A stretch of DNA of 64,000 nt from CAYQDF01 sp964416175 (GTDB lineage: Bacteria > Chloroflexota > Anaerolineae > Anaerolineales > UBA4823): contig CAYQDF010000006.1 in assembly GCA_964416175.1 (NCBI GenBank), positions 1-64,000 of the forward strand, given 5' to 3'. The notes under the pieces were generated by a model. That model was not told where the DNA came from and made no database searches. It saw nothing but the letters and a program-made list of their open reading frames with translations. The position numbers were made by a program, and so were the translations under genes. Position 1 is the stretch's first letter; the number at the start of each line of letters is the position of its first letter. Below, piece by piece: positions 1-8,584 of the stretch.

Positions 1-453
1 TTCTTGGAGGTCCTGGCCCCCGCCGCACGCCGCCAGATCCTGTTTGTCCTCCTGGCCGATCATGGCCAGATCGCCACCCAGCCCGACCCGCACTACGACC
101 TCCGCCACCACCCCGCGCTCACTCGCCGCTTACACATCCTGCCCACCGGCGAGAACCGCCTGGCCTACCTCTACATCAAGCCGGGCCAGCAGCAGGCGGT
201 CCGCGAGTATATCCAGCGCACCTGGCCGAACCAGTTTGTCACGCTGGACCCGGTTTATGCGGTCGAGGCCGGCTTGTTCGGGCCGCGGCAGACGCACCCG
301 CACCTCCTGGAACGCCTGGGCGATCTGCTGGTCGTCGCCCGCGGCAACGCGTACCTCTGGTGGTCCCCTTCCGAAGACCACCTCTACGGGCGGCATGGAG
401 GGTTGTCGCCGGAGGAGATGCTGGTGCCGCTCCTTGCGACAAGGCTGGCGTGA
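1..453 (+). CDS. alkaline phosphatase / type I phosphodiesterase family protein, C-terminal part
   Basis: The frame is open from the first base, so this is the last ~150 residues of a longer protein whose start lies outside the window. The segment LLADHGQ matches the metal-binding Asp-His pair of the type I phosphodiesterase/nucleotide pyrophosphatase and alkaline phosphatase superfamily. GRHGGLSPEEMLVPLL near the end matches the C-terminal His motif of the same fold, which holds a second metal ligand. Substrate and exact family cannot be fixed without the N-terminus; a PglZ-type phosphatase domain is another possibility. The next gene is on the opposite strand, so this gene ends its transcription unit. 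Confidence 0.6.
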   Translation, partial: FLEVLAPAARRQILFVLLADHGQIATQPDPHYDLRHHPALTRRLHILPTGENRLAYLYIKPGQQQAVREYIQRTWPNQFVTLDPVYAVEAGLFGPRQTHPHLLERLGDLLVVARGNAYLWWSPSEDHLYGRHGGLSPEEMLVPLLATRLA

Positions 454-517
454 ACACAGACCCAGCCCCGAGGACTGGGTTCGCGAGATCGATGTAGATA
501 TCTATGCGAATCTGTGT
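454..517 (+). other. three-way-junction-like inverted repeat after the stop codon
   Basis: ACACAGA (454-460) is complementary to TCTGTGT (511-517). Between them sit two further perfect hairpins, CCCAG/CTGGG (461-465 and 475-479) and TTCGC/GCGAA (480-484 and 506-510). Together they can fold into a closed three-way junction directly after the upstream stop codon. There is no T-run after it, so it is not a standard intrinsic terminator. Confidence 0.4.
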
Positions 518-553
518 CCATCCGAGGTTGACCTCCGTTCCAGGTTGTAAATC

Positions 554-582
554 AAAACGGCGAGCAGAAGTCCTGCTCGCCG
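554..582 (-). terminator. intrinsic terminator of the LysM/M23 gene
   Basis: A perfect 10-bp stem (558-567 with 573-582, loop AAGTC) is followed on the minus strand by TTTT. It lies just beyond the stop codon of the minus-strand peptidase gene. Confidence 0.75.
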
Positions 583-610
583 CAATTTACTGACCTGGTC
601 CCCTCTCGAT

Positions 611-1861
611 CTACGGCAGGAAGTCCCAGGGATTGACCTTGCCGTAGCTGTCGTGCAGCATCTCAAAGTGGATGTGCGGACCGCTGGACTTGCCGGTGCT
701 GCCGATCGTGCCGAGCGGAGTGCCCTGGAAGACGCTCTGCCCGCAGATCACGCCCACCACGTCCATGTGGGCGTACAGGGTCTGCCAGCCGTTGCCGTGG
801 TCGATGACCACCATGTTGCCGTATCCGAAGTTGTTCCACCCGGCGTAGACCACCACGCCGCTGTCTGCCGCCCACAACGGCTCACCCAGGTCGCCGTCGA
901 TATCGATCCCGTAGTGGTTGGTTGAAGGCGAGTAATCGTATCCGGACAGGAAGTGCGCGGCGCTGGGCCAGATAAAGGCGCCCGTGCCGACCGCGCCGTC
1001 GACGATCGTGCCGCAGGCCCCGGGGCCGATCCACCGGGCGACTGCCGGGTCGTCCCGGGTGATGCGTGGGGCGCTCCAGGTGACGAACTGGCGCGAGCCG
1101 CCGGGCACGAACAGGAAGGTCCCGGGCTCGATATTTGGGTCAGAGTAATCTCCCAGCGTCTCGGGGTCGAGGTGGTTGCCGGGGAAATTGACGATCACGT
1201 CCGGGGTGACGCCGTATCCCTGAGCCACCCCGTTCAGGCCTTCGCCAGCCGACCACTTATGGTACACGCCGTTGGAAGGCATGATGTTCAGCACCTGCCC
1301 GGGGGTGAGGGCGTGCGGGTTGTCCGCCAGGACGTAATAGTTGCCCCACAAGATGGTCTCGGGCTTGAGCCCAAACTTCTCTGCGATGCCAAAGACCGTG
1401 TCGCCGGGCTGCACTTCGTAGGTGATCACCTCCGTCCGTGGGCGGCTCGGGATCGTTGTGTGGAACAGAACCAGGCGCGGGATGCCCGTGGTGTACGGAC
1501 CTCCGGCTGCCCCCAAAGGAGGCAGCGGAGGCAGCGCTTCGGTTGGCGTGGCTGTCGGCAGCGCGGCCGCCAGCGCAGCCGCCCTCGACGCTGGTGAAGG
1601 CTGGGGCTTCAGGATGTATTCACGCATCACCCATACGACGAGCAGCGCCAGCGCGATCGATAGCATGTGCGTGCCGATCCGCAGGGCAGAATCGGCGATG
1701 CCCAGGTGGGACAGGTCTTTCAATAGAGAAAAAACACGGCTCTCTCGAGCAGTGCTGCGGGGCAGCTCTTCGGGTGGGGCCGGTCGGGACTCTTGATCTG
1801 AATTTGACCAAAAGGGCAGGTCCTCAGTTTCGGACAGCCCCTCGGGGAGGTGAACGTCTGG
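611..1861 (-). CDS. membrane-anchored LysM and M23 (LytM-type) metallopeptidase
   Basis: Predicted cell-wall hydrolase or wall-remodelling protein of about 416 residues. A short cytoplasmic N-terminus is followed by one membrane helix (HMLSIALALLVVWVM), a Pro/Ala-rich linker, a LysM domain (YEVQPGDTVFGIAEKFGL) that should bind glycan, and a C-terminal peptidase M23 domain. The M23 zinc ligands are visible as HYGIDID and HIHFEM. An in-frame ATG at 1894 would add 11 residues, but a good promoter (-35 TTGACG, -10 TATCAT at 1885-1913) overlaps it. ATG 1861, preceded by GGCGGAG, is therefore the likelier start. The gene appears monocistronic, with terminators on both sides. Confidence 0.85.
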   Translation of the reverse strand, partial: PDVHLPEGLSETEDLPFWSNSDQESRPAPPEELPRSTARESRVFSLLKDLSHLGIADSALRIGTHMLSIALALLVVWVMREYILKPQPSPASRAAALAAALPTATPTEALPPLPPLGAAGGPYTTGIPRLVLFHTTIPSRPRTEVITYEVQPGDTVFGIAEKFGLKPETILWGNYYVLADNPHALTPGQVLNIMPSNGVYHKWSAGEGLNGVAQGYGVTPDVIVNFPGNHLDPETLGDYSDPNIEPGTFLFVPGGSRQFVTWSAPRITRDDPAVARWIGPGACGTIVDGAVGTGAFIWPSAAHFLSGYDYSPSTNHYGIDIDGDLGEPLWAADSGVVVYAGWNNFGYGNMVVIDHGNGWQTLYAHMDVVGVICGQSVFQGTPLGTIGSTGKSSGPHIHFEMLHDSYGKVNPWDFLP

Positions 1862-1884
1862 CATCCAGGGATTCTCCGCCTGGC

Positions 1885-1913
1885 ATGATAACATTTCCCG
1901 CCCGATCCGTCAA
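1885..1913 (-). promoter_or_regulatory. sigma-70-type promoter of the LysM/M23 gene
   Basis: On the minus strand TTGACG (1913-1908), a 17-base spacer and TATCAT (1890-1885). The expected transcription start near 1878 lies 17 bases before ATG 1861 and downstream of the alternative ATG 1894. Confidence 0.65.
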
Positions 1914-1933
1914 CCGCTCGTGATCTTTCATAC

Positions 1934-1968
1934 AAAAAGGTACCGAAGGAGTCGACTCCTTCGGTACC
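1934..1968 (-). terminator. intrinsic terminator of the sigma/DUF5667 operon
   Basis: A perfect 30-base palindrome (1939-1968, two 15-base arms) is followed on the minus strand by TTTTTG. It sits between the stop of the DUF5667 gene and the promoter of the LysM gene. Confidence 0.85.
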
Positions 1969-2019
1969 ATTCTATTTTGGTAGAACGATGCCGCTCGGCA
2001 ACATTACGATTTTAATTGA

Positions 2020-3267
2020 CTAGGGTGATGGAGGTGGATCCTGCGTCTCTTCCGGATTTTCCGTCGGCGATCCACCCGACGCCGGCGTGGGAGTGACCGT
2101 CACAGTTTCGTTCACTCCGGAGGTTTCCGTCGCCACTGGAGTCAGGGTGTCGGTCGGCGTGGGGGTTGGTGTATCCGTAGGCGTTTCGGTCGGCGTTGCC
2201 GTTGGTGTATCGGTCGGCGTTTCAGTCGGCGTCTCGGTCGGCGTTTCGGTAGGTGTGGGTGTCGGGGTGTCAGTCGGGTTCGGTGTGTTGGTCGGCGTCG
2301 GCGTTTTCGTCGGCGGGATTGGCGTTGGCGTTTTCGTCGGCGGGATTGGCGTCGGCGTGCTTGTAGGTGGTTTTTGCGTTGGAGTGGAGGTGAACGGCTG
2401 TTGGGTCGGCGCACTCGTGGGCGGTGGTGGAAGTGTCTTGGTAGGCGTTGCAGTGGGGAACAGCGGTGCTGTCGGGGTGGGTGGAACGGCTTCGAATACG
2501 GACAACTCGTTGCGGACCTCTCTCGTCAGTTCGGCAATCGCCTGCGCCGTGTTAAAGAAGACGATATCAGAGAGCAGGTCCTCGCGGCTCAGGGCGAGAA
2601 AGATGGAATACTGCTCGATAAGGAGGGTGGCAAATTCATCGGCCAACTTTTCGGCTAAAACCGGATTGGTTGCGGCGATCTCTTCGATCAGTTCAACGGT
2701 TCTATCGATCTCGACCTGGGTCGACACCACCGTCTCGGCGAGTTTTTCGGACCGACCCTTTTCTATCAACTCCTTGATCTCAGTAAGGCGTGCTTCGACG
2801 AACTGGAGGCGGAGCTTGGCATCCCGAGATTTATCCAGGGAGGTCGCCAGGGCAATCTGCTCCAGATTCCGCTTTACAGAATACAGGGGGTCTCCAGGCA
2901 AGGAATTGCGGGCCACGGTAACGACTGTCCCGCCGATGAACAGGAAAATCATCAGCACGGCGACGAACGCAACCGGGGCAACTCTCTGGATGTCGAAGGC
3001 CTGCCGCAAGCGGTCTTTCCAGGTCAGAGGTGCAGGTCGGGAACCTTCTTTGATCCGGGCGACGAGCCGTCGACGGGATGCGGCGACGAACTCCGGACGC
3101 GGTTCAAGTGCAGCCTTATGAGCAAACAGCCAGGTCACAGCCTCCAGTTGCGCCTGTAATTCCTCCGCGTATTCCGGGTAGCGCGCGACGACTGATTCGA
3201 GGGTCTCGCGCCCCTCGCGAATCAGTTCCAGGCAGACATGAAAGGCTTCATCGAATTCTCTGGTCAT
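2020..3267 (-). CDS. DUF5667-type membrane protein with Thr/Pro-rich tail, probable anti-sigma partner
   Basis: A 415-residue protein. An N-terminal helical part of ~100 residues (FDEAFHVCLELIREGRETL and following) looks like a cytoplasmic sigma-binding region. One membrane helix follows (VAFVAVLMIFLFIGGTVV), then a DUF5667-like segment beginning NSLPGDPLYSVKR, and finally ~140 residues of Thr-Pro-Thr repeats. Its start overlaps the end of the ECF sigma factor gene by 20 bases, so the two are translationally coupled, the usual arrangement of a sigma factor with its membrane regulator. The anti-sigma role is inferred from position; no ZAS zinc motif is visible. The Thr/Pro tail probably extends through or along the cell envelope. 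Confidence 0.7.
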   Translation of the reverse strand: MTREFDEAFHVCLELIREGRETLESVVARYPEYAEELQAQLEAVTWLFAHKAALEPRPEFVAASRRRLVARIKEGSRPAPLTWKDRLRQAFDIQRVAPVAFVAVLMIFLFIGGTVVTVARNSLPGDPLYSVKRNLEQIALATSLDKSRDAKLRLQFVEARLTEIKELIEKGRSEKLAETVVSTQVEIDRTVELIEEIAATNPVLAEKLADEFATLLIEQYSIFLALSREDLLSDIVFFNTAQAIAELTREVRNELSVFEAVPPTPTAPLFPTATPTKTLPPPPTSAPTQQPFTSTPTQKPPTSTPTPIPPTKTPTPIPPTKTPTPTNTPNPTDTPTPTPTETPTETPTETPTDTPTATPTETPTDTPTPTPTDTLTPVATETSGVNETVTVTPTPASGGSPTENPEETQDPPPSP

Positions 3268-3820
3268 AATGTTCTTCCAATGTTTTTCGCAGAGCCGCTA
3301 TCGCCCTGTACTGTAATACCCGCACCGCCCCTGTTGACCGCTTCATGACCTTTGCTGTCTCGGTCGGAGAAAGGTCATTCAAAAACCGCAGTACCAGAAC
3401 CTCCTGATAATCATCTCTGAGCAGTTCAATCGCCTGACGAAGCTCCTGGTGTTTAATGTTCAGTGAGGTGACTTCGCCGGGGTCAGGGTTTTTATCCCGC
3501 AACGGCAGGTCATCGATCGACACACGCTGCGGCTCACGTCCGTTCCGCCGATAGTGATCGATCAGCATGTTGCGAGCAATGATTAATAAGAATGCAACAA
3601 AAGGTATCCCTCGTTCGTGATACTTATTTAACGAACTCCATGCTCGTAAGAAGACCTCTCCCGTGAGATCCTCCGCGTCTAATCGGTTATCGAGGCGAGC
3701 ATAAAGAAAGCGGTAGACGGCGTTCGCGTGCCGTTCGTACAGTTCACCAAACGCTTCCTCTTCACCATCCTTGGCCAGTCTGATGAGTTCGTTATCGTCT
3801 TGATCATGCCATTCCAGCAT
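3248..3820 (-). CDS. ECF-type RNA polymerase sigma factor
   Basis: A 190-residue sigma-70 family protein of the ECF size class. Region 2 is recognisable as AFGELYERHANAVYRFLYARL and LTGEVFLRAWSSL. Region 4 is recognisable near the C-terminus as LRFLNDLSPTETAKVMKRS followed by GAVRVLQYRAIAALR. It should redirect RNA polymerase to a specific regulon, probably under control of the membrane protein encoded immediately downstream. I could not identify an autoregulatory ECF promoter upstream with confidence. Confidence 0.88.
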   Translation of the reverse strand: MLEWHDQDDNELIRLAKDGEEEAFGELYERHANAVYRFLYARLDNRLDAEDLTGEVFLRAWSSLNKYHERGIPFVAFLLIIARNMLIDHYRRNGREPQRVSIDDLPLRDKNPDPGEVTSLNIKHQELRQAIELLRDDYQEVLVLRFLNDLSPTETAKVMKRSTGAVRVLQYRAIAALRKTLEEHYDQRIR

Positions 3821-4156
3821 GATACCTATCCTGTTTAACGAAGTATGATACGGATTGTTACTGGTATATAAGTACTAATTAAGGTCTAAGATCCACTGTA
3901 CCGCTGGTATCTTCTTAACCGGCGAGTGTCACACCAGGATCATTTTAGCAGATTTATCGACAGGTTTAGGTGTTGATTTTACTTCCCGCCGCATTATCAT
4001 TCGTGAGCGTACAGTCCGGAAGTCTTGTCCGGCTTATTTTCAGCCAGGATTGTAACATAAAACACTACCAGGGTACTATCGTTTCTTTCCAAACCCCGGG
4101 CGATCTGTGGTCTGATTGTGCAGGGATGAGATTAGAAAAGGGGGTGTAAGGAGCGG
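3821..4156. other. intergenic region without a recognisable gene
   Basis: About 340 bases between the sigma factor start and the gdhA terminator hairpin. It is AT-richer than its surroundings and must hold the sigma-operon promoter on the minus strand, but I see no convincing -35/-10 pair and no credible reading frame. Confidence 0.4.
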
Positions 4157-4186
4157 CGCTGCGGGGAGACAGATCCCCCCGCAGCG
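4157..4186 (-). terminator. terminator-like hairpin downstream of gdhA
   Basis: A perfect 10-bp GC-rich stem (4157-4166 with 4177-4186). The nearest T-rich run on the minus strand lies ~15 bases further on, so termination may be weak or factor-assisted. Confidence 0.45.
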
Positions 4187-4282
4187 GATCAAGAGACCTC
4201 AGGGATGGGAAGATAGCGGCGCTCGGAGATCCTTATGACGCTCTGAATTTCAGGAATCCCCAGACTCGATTCCCCCTGGGGG

Positions 4283-5569
4283 TTATAACCAGCCGCGCAG
4301 CTCCATCGCTTTGACGACGCGCGAGATGGCGACCATATAAGCGGCATCGCGCATATAAACCTTTTCACTCTCTGCGGTTTCGACCACGCTGTTGAAGGCA
4401 GCCGTGACGTTGGTATCCAGGCGAGAGAGCACTTCATCGCGCGTCCAGTAATAGTTCATGTCATTTTGGACGCTCTCGAAGTACGACACGGTGACCCCTC
4501 CCGCGTTGCACAGAAAGTCGGGGATGACGAAGATGCCGTTCCGCTTGAAGACTTCGTCAGCTTCAGGGGTCGTTGGGCCATTGGCGCCTTCCGCGACCAT
4601 TTTCACACGATCATGCACGCGCTTGACTGTCTCGGCGTTGATTTGGCCCTCCAGCGCGCCCGGGATGAGCACATCCGCTTCCTTGGCTATCCACTCATCG
4701 CCAGCTTCAATCCTGTATCCGGCCTGGTGAGCCAGGTCTTTATTGATGGTGCCATAGGTATCTGTAATTGACTGCAAGAAATGCGGATCGACCCCATCTG
4801 GATGGCTGACTGTGTAAGGGGCGCGGTCTTCCCGGTCCCAGTAGGAGACACAGGCGACCTTTCCTCCCAGGATATGCTTAAATCCGATGGCTGCGTATTG
4901 GGAGACGTTTCCAAATCCCTGAATTGCTGCCACTGACTTTGCCGGATCCAGCTTGAGATGTTTCATCGCCTCGCGCACGGTAAAGATCAGTCCAAAGCCG
5001 GTCGCTTCTGTGCGCCCGAGGGAACCCCCTCCGCCGACTGGTTTGCCGGTGATGACACCAGGGGTATACTGCCCGACCAGTTTTGAGTACTCATCCATCA
5101 TCCAGCCCATCATGCGCGGGTTGGTGCCTACGTCTGGGGCGGGGACGTCCTGGCGGGGACCGATGTTGCGCCAGATCTGATCGATCCATCCCCGCACCAG
5201 GTTTTCCTGTTCGTGGATGGAGAGGGTCGCCGGATCGACTGCCACGCCGCCCTTGCCGCCACCCAGCGGGATGTCAGCAACCGCGCACTTCCAGGTCATC
5301 CACATGGCGAGCGCGCGCACGGTATCCAGAGTCTCGGCGGGATGGAAGCGGATGCCGCCCTTACACGGTCCACGCGCATCGTTATGTTGCACCCGGTAGC
5401 CGAAGAACACCCGGATGGTGCCATCGTCCATGTGGGTTGGGATCATAAACTTGAATTCCCGCATCGGCCAGCGCAACATCTCGGCGACCTGGGGGTCGAG
5501 GTTGAGCAACGTCGCGACGTGATCGAACTGGCTCTGGGCCATCGTGAATGCGTTGATCGTTTCAACCAT
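4283..5569 (-). CDS. gdhA: glutamate dehydrogenase (Glu/Leu/Phe/Val dehydrogenase family)
   Basis: Reversible oxidative deamination of glutamate to 2-oxoglutarate and ammonia with NAD(P). The 428-residue length fits the hexameric short-chain class. The substrate-binding segment GPCKGGIRFHP and the catalytic lysine segment KCAVADIPLGGGKGG are intact, followed by VPAPDVGTNPRMMGWMMDEY and a Rossmann domain with GFGNVSQYAA. The start is supported by AGGAGA eight bases before ATG. It is a single gene with its own putative promoter and a terminator-like hairpin inside the leader (5601-5636), so attenuation is possible. Cofactor preference cannot be judged from sequence alone. Confidence 0.92.
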   Translation of the reverse strand: MVETINAFTMAQSQFDHVATLLNLDPQVAEMLRWPMREFKFMIPTHMDDGTIRVFFGYRVQHNDARGPCKGGIRFHPAETLDTVRALAMWMTWKCAVADIPLGGGKGGVAVDPATLSIHEQENLVRGWIDQIWRNIGPRQDVPAPDVGTNPRMMGWMMDEYSKLVGQYTPGVITGKPVGGGGSLGRTEATGFGLIFTVREAMKHLKLDPAKSVAAIQGFGNVSQYAAIGFKHILGGKVACVSYWDREDRAPYTVSHPDGVDPHFLQSITDTYGTINKDLAHQAGYRIEAGDEWIAKEADVLIPGALEGQINAETVKRVHDRVKMVAEGANGPTTPEADEVFKRNGIFVIPDFLCNAGGVTVSYFESVQNDMNYYWTRDEVLSRLDTNVTAAFNSVVETAESEKVYMRDAAYMVAISRVVKAMELRGWL

Positions 5570-5600
5570 ATACCTGTCTCCTGGGAACTGTAGAAGTCTT

Positions 5601-5636
5601 AAAAAATCTAAGCGGGCACACCGGTATGGCGCCCGC
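5601..5636 (-). terminator. terminator-like hairpin in the gdhA leader (possible attenuator)
   Basis: On the minus strand GCGGGC (5636-5631) pairs with GCCCGC (5617-5612) and is followed by TTAGATTTTTT. It lies 32 bases before gdhA and downstream of the only promoter candidate I find. It could also serve as a distant terminator for the gatB operon. Confidence 0.5.
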
Positions 5637-5713
5637 CAATTTTCGGAGGAGGAAGGAGAATTGTGTCGTTGAAGCGCAAAGCTCAGCCTCTCCTCGTTGC
5701 TGATGCTACACTA

Positions 5714-5742
5714 ACCTTAATCGATGTCAGACAACCCGTCAA
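5714..5742 (-). promoter_or_regulatory. putative gdhA promoter
   Basis: Minus strand TTGACG (5742-5737), 17-base spacer, TAAGGT (5719-5714). The -35 is good and the -10 weak. Confidence 0.4.
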
Positions 5743-5843
5743 GTGACTAATCTCACGTTTCTCTTATGATCGAAGCAGCCGACTTAGGGACCTCCAGCTG
5801 CCAGCGAGAGATCTCTGCCGGGGACTCAAGCGGCCCGGCGAGG

Positions 5844-7346
5844 TCAATCAGCAGACCGCTTATAGCTGTCGAGCTGGCGATCCAGCTCCTTTTGGAGGAT
5901 CTGCGGGTTGGCCTGGCCTCCGGCTGCTGCCATCGCCTGGCCGAACAGCCAGCGGGCGATCCCGGCTTTCCCTTGCAGATATTCCTGCAGCTGGCGTGGG
6001 TTCTCTTCCAGCACCTGCCTGACCAGCACCGTGATGGTTGCCGTATCTGAGATTTGTCTCAGTCCCCGGTCTTGAACGATCGCTTCCGGCGGCGCGCCGG
6101 TTGTAAACATCTCTGCCAGGACGCTCTTGGCGGTGTTCTGGTTGAGATCCCCACGGGTGACCATTTCGATCAGCGAGGCCAGCGCATCAGGCGTGATGCG
6201 GATTTTTTCGATTGAAGCGCCGGCCTGGTTCAACAGGCCGAACAGCTCGCCAGTGATCCAGTTGGCAGCGACCTTCGCCTCGCTGGCGGGACTTCCGCCA
6301 CCTCGCGCCAATTGAGAAACGACCCGTTCGAAGTAATCAGCCACCGCCGGTTCAGTGACCAGCACGCCGGCATCATAGGCGTTCAACCCATACTGCGTTT
6401 GGAACCTCTGGAATTTTGCTGTGTGAAGCTCCGGGAGGGCTGCTCGCAGGCGCTCTATCCAGTCTGGATCGATGACCAGGGGTGGTAGATCGGGTTCTGG
6501 GAAGTAGCGGTAGTCGTCCTCCTGTTCTTTCACACGCTGGGTGACAGTCATGCCCAGGCTTTCATCCCAGCCAACCGTCTCCTGCAGGACGGGTTTCCCT
6601 TGCTGGATCAGCTCTATCTGGCGTTTGATCTCGTACGCGACGCTCCTTTCCAGCGCCCGGAAGCTGTTCAGATTCTTGATCTCGACGCGGGTCCCGAAAT
6701 GGCTTGCGCCTGCCGGTCGTACAGAGATGTTGGGTTCGATGCGCAGGACTCCTTTTTCCAGGTCCCCGGAATTGACCTCCAGGTAGCGCAGCAGCGAGCG
6801 GAGACTGGCAGCATACGCCCGCACTTCCTCCGCGGAACGCATATCGGGTTCGGTAACAATCTCGAGCAGGGGGACGCCTGCCCGGTTCAGGTCGACCAGT
6901 GTATAAGCCGCGCCTGGACCTTCCGGGCTGGGGCTGAGGGTCACGTGGGTCAATTTGCCGGTATCCTCCTCAAGGTGGACGCGCCGGATGCGGATGGTCC
7001 GCTCACCAGAGGGGGTGGTGATTTTCAAGCGTCCGCGCCTTGCCAGCGGTTGTTCGTATTGGGAGATCTGGTAACCTTTCGGGAGGTCAGGGTAAAAGTA
7101 GTTCTTCCGCGCGAACAGGCTGACCGGGGCGATTTCGCATTCCAGGGCAAGGGCCACCCGCAGCGCATATTCGACTGCTTTTTCATTCACCACCGGCAGG
7201 ACGCCTGGCATGCCGGTGCACACCGGGCACACCGCGCTGTTCGGCTCTGCCAGAGTGGAATCCACGACGGGACATGCGCAGAACATTTTGGACCTGGTCT
7301 CCAGTTCTGCGTGGACTTCGAGACCAATGACAGCTTCAAACTCCAT
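5844..7346 (-). CDS. gatB: Asp-tRNA(Asn)/Glu-tRNA(Gln) amidotransferase subunit B
   Basis: Kinase and tRNA-recognition subunit of the GatCAB complex, which amidates mischarged Glu-tRNA(Gln) or Asp-tRNA(Asn). The 500 residues are full length. The start EAVIGLEVHAELETRSKMFC is the family signature, followed by conserved cysteines CACPVV and CPVCTGMPG that form the zinc site. DYRYFPEPDLPPL marks the end of the cradle domain. The C-terminal helical and YqeY-like tail ends in a typical QILQKELD motif. gatA and gatC are not adjacent. It follows a nucleotidyltransferase gene with a 2-base gap, so both belong to one operon. Confidence 0.96.
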   Translation of the reverse strand: MEFEAVIGLEVHAELETRSKMFCACPVVDSTLAEPNSAVCPVCTGMPGVLPVVNEKAVEYALRVALALECEIAPVSLFARKNYFYPDLPKGYQISQYEQPLARRGRLKITTPSGERTIRIRRVHLEEDTGKLTHVTLSPSPEGPGAAYTLVDLNRAGVPLLEIVTEPDMRSAEEVRAYAASLRSLLRYLEVNSGDLEKGVLRIEPNISVRPAGASHFGTRVEIKNLNSFRALERSVAYEIKRQIELIQQGKPVLQETVGWDESLGMTVTQRVKEQEDDYRYFPEPDLPPLVIDPDWIERLRAALPELHTAKFQRFQTQYGLNAYDAGVLVTEPAVADYFERVVSQLARGGGSPASEAKVAANWITGELFGLLNQAGASIEKIRITPDALASLIEMVTRGDLNQNTAKSVLAEMFTTGAPPEAIVQDRGLRQISDTATITVLVRQVLEENPRQLQEYLQGKAGIARWLFGQAMAAAGGQANPQILQKELDRQLDSYKRSAD

Positions 7347-7348
7347 GA

Positions 7349-8359
7349 TTAGAGGGACACCGTGGTGTTATCACCGGCGTTGATCGTGCCCGCGCGCCGC
7401 TGAATCTGTGCCCGCCGACCGATCAGGGAGCTTTCCAGGATCACGTCGGTGACTTGGGCTTCGTCTTCGAGGATCGAATTGCGAACGATGCTGCTGGTCA
7501 CACGCGCCCCGGCACCGATCGAAACATAGGGACCGATAATCGAATTCTCAACTTCAGCAGTTGGGTGAACAAAAACCGGGGGGATAACCACCATTTTCTC
7601 CCGCCTGGCAGCCTCGGCGCTGTTGTTGTGACTGTTCTCCAGCAGGTATCGGTTCGTTTCCAGCAGCGATTCCGGTGTACCAGCGTCCAGCCAGATAGCC
7701 ACTTTTTCGGTGCGCATTTTCAGGCCGCGTTCCAAAAGGATGTTCACTGCGTCCGCCAGGAAATATTCCCCATTCAGCTGAAGCCCGCGCCGCATCTGCT
7801 CTTCGACTGCGGAAACCAGATCTTCAGCGGATCGAAAATAATAAAAACCCACCACCGCCAGGTTGTTCTCCATTCCCTCCGGCTTCTCGATCAGCCGGGT
7901 CACCCATCCCTCAGGATCGATCACCGCCACGCCAAACCGGCGCGGATCGGGGACGGGCTTCACCCAGGTGATGGCATCGATATCTTCCCTGGCGAGCACC
8001 GAGAGGTCAGCTTCAATCAATGTGTCAGCGAACACGACCATCATTGGCCCGGTCAGATATTCCCGGGCGAGATAAATGGCGTGGGATTGTCCGCGTGGGT
8101 CGTCCTGTACGACGTAATGCTTCTTGAGGTGCGGGTAGCATTCCTGTAGGTGGGCTTCGATTTGGTCCCCCAGATATCCGACGATATTGACCAGTTCGAT
8201 CGAATCCGGATTGGGGAGGGTGGACAAGGTGCTGAGGACGTGATCGAGGACCGGCTTCCCTGCCACACTGACCAGTTGTTTTGGCTTGCTCCAGGTATGT
8301 GGCCGCAGCCGGGTGCCCAAGCCGGCCATTGGGATGACGACTTTCAGAGAGGTTTCCAT
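7349..8359 (-). CDS. sugar-1-phosphate nucleotidyltransferase with left-handed beta-helix tail (RmlA-like)
   Basis: Predicted to make a nucleotide-activated sugar, most likely dTDP- or UDP-glucose-type. The N-terminus carries the pyrophosphorylase signature GLGTRLRPHTWSKPKQLV. The Asp of VVFADTLIEADLS and the segment GMENNLAVVGFYYFR fit the nucleotidyltransferase fold. The last ~80 residues hold hexapeptide repeats (VHPTAEVENSIIGPYVSIG), a left-handed helix as in long glucose-1-phosphate thymidylyltransferases. Exact nucleotide and sugar specificity are not readable. It is the first gene of the operon with gatB. Confidence 0.82.
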   Translation of the reverse strand: METSLKVVIPMAGLGTRLRPHTWSKPKQLVSVAGKPVLDHVLSTLSTLPNPDSIELVNIVGYLGDQIEAHLQECYPHLKKHYVVQDDPRGQSHAIYLAREYLTGPMMVVFADTLIEADLSVLAREDIDAITWVKPVPDPRRFGVAVIDPEGWVTRLIEKPEGMENNLAVVGFYYFRSAEDLVSAVEEQMRRGLQLNGEYFLADAVNILLERGLKMRTEKVAIWLDAGTPESLLETNRYLLENSHNNSAEAARREKMVVIPPVFVHPTAEVENSIIGPYVSIGAGARVTSSIVRNSILEDEAQVTDVILESSLIGRRAQIQRRAGTINAGDNTTVSL

Positions 8360-8425
8360 TGAATTGTGCTTTGCCCCTGGCTGAGACGAATTGCACCCAC
8401 ACGGTCCCCCCGAGTGCAGGGCTTG

Positions 8426-8443
8426 CCTTCTCCCGGGAGAAGG
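8426..8443. repeat. perfect 18-bp palindrome in intergenic DNA
   Basis: CCTTCTCCCGGGAGAAGG, followed by a GGTGAGGGC-type tail. The style resembles widespread intergenic palindromic repeats. A TATAAT on the minus strand lies at 8465-8470, so it could be in the leader of the nucleotidyltransferase operon. Confidence 0.45.
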
Positions 8444-8584
8444 GGACCGGTGAGGGCAGCGGTAATTATACCCTTCCTGTCAGGGCTGAAGTCTGGCTGG
8501 GATCGGCACTGCTGGGAACAATATCTCACAGGCTATCGTCTTAGAATACGTCAATAATACTTCACGGGTAAAAGGAAGGAGTCT

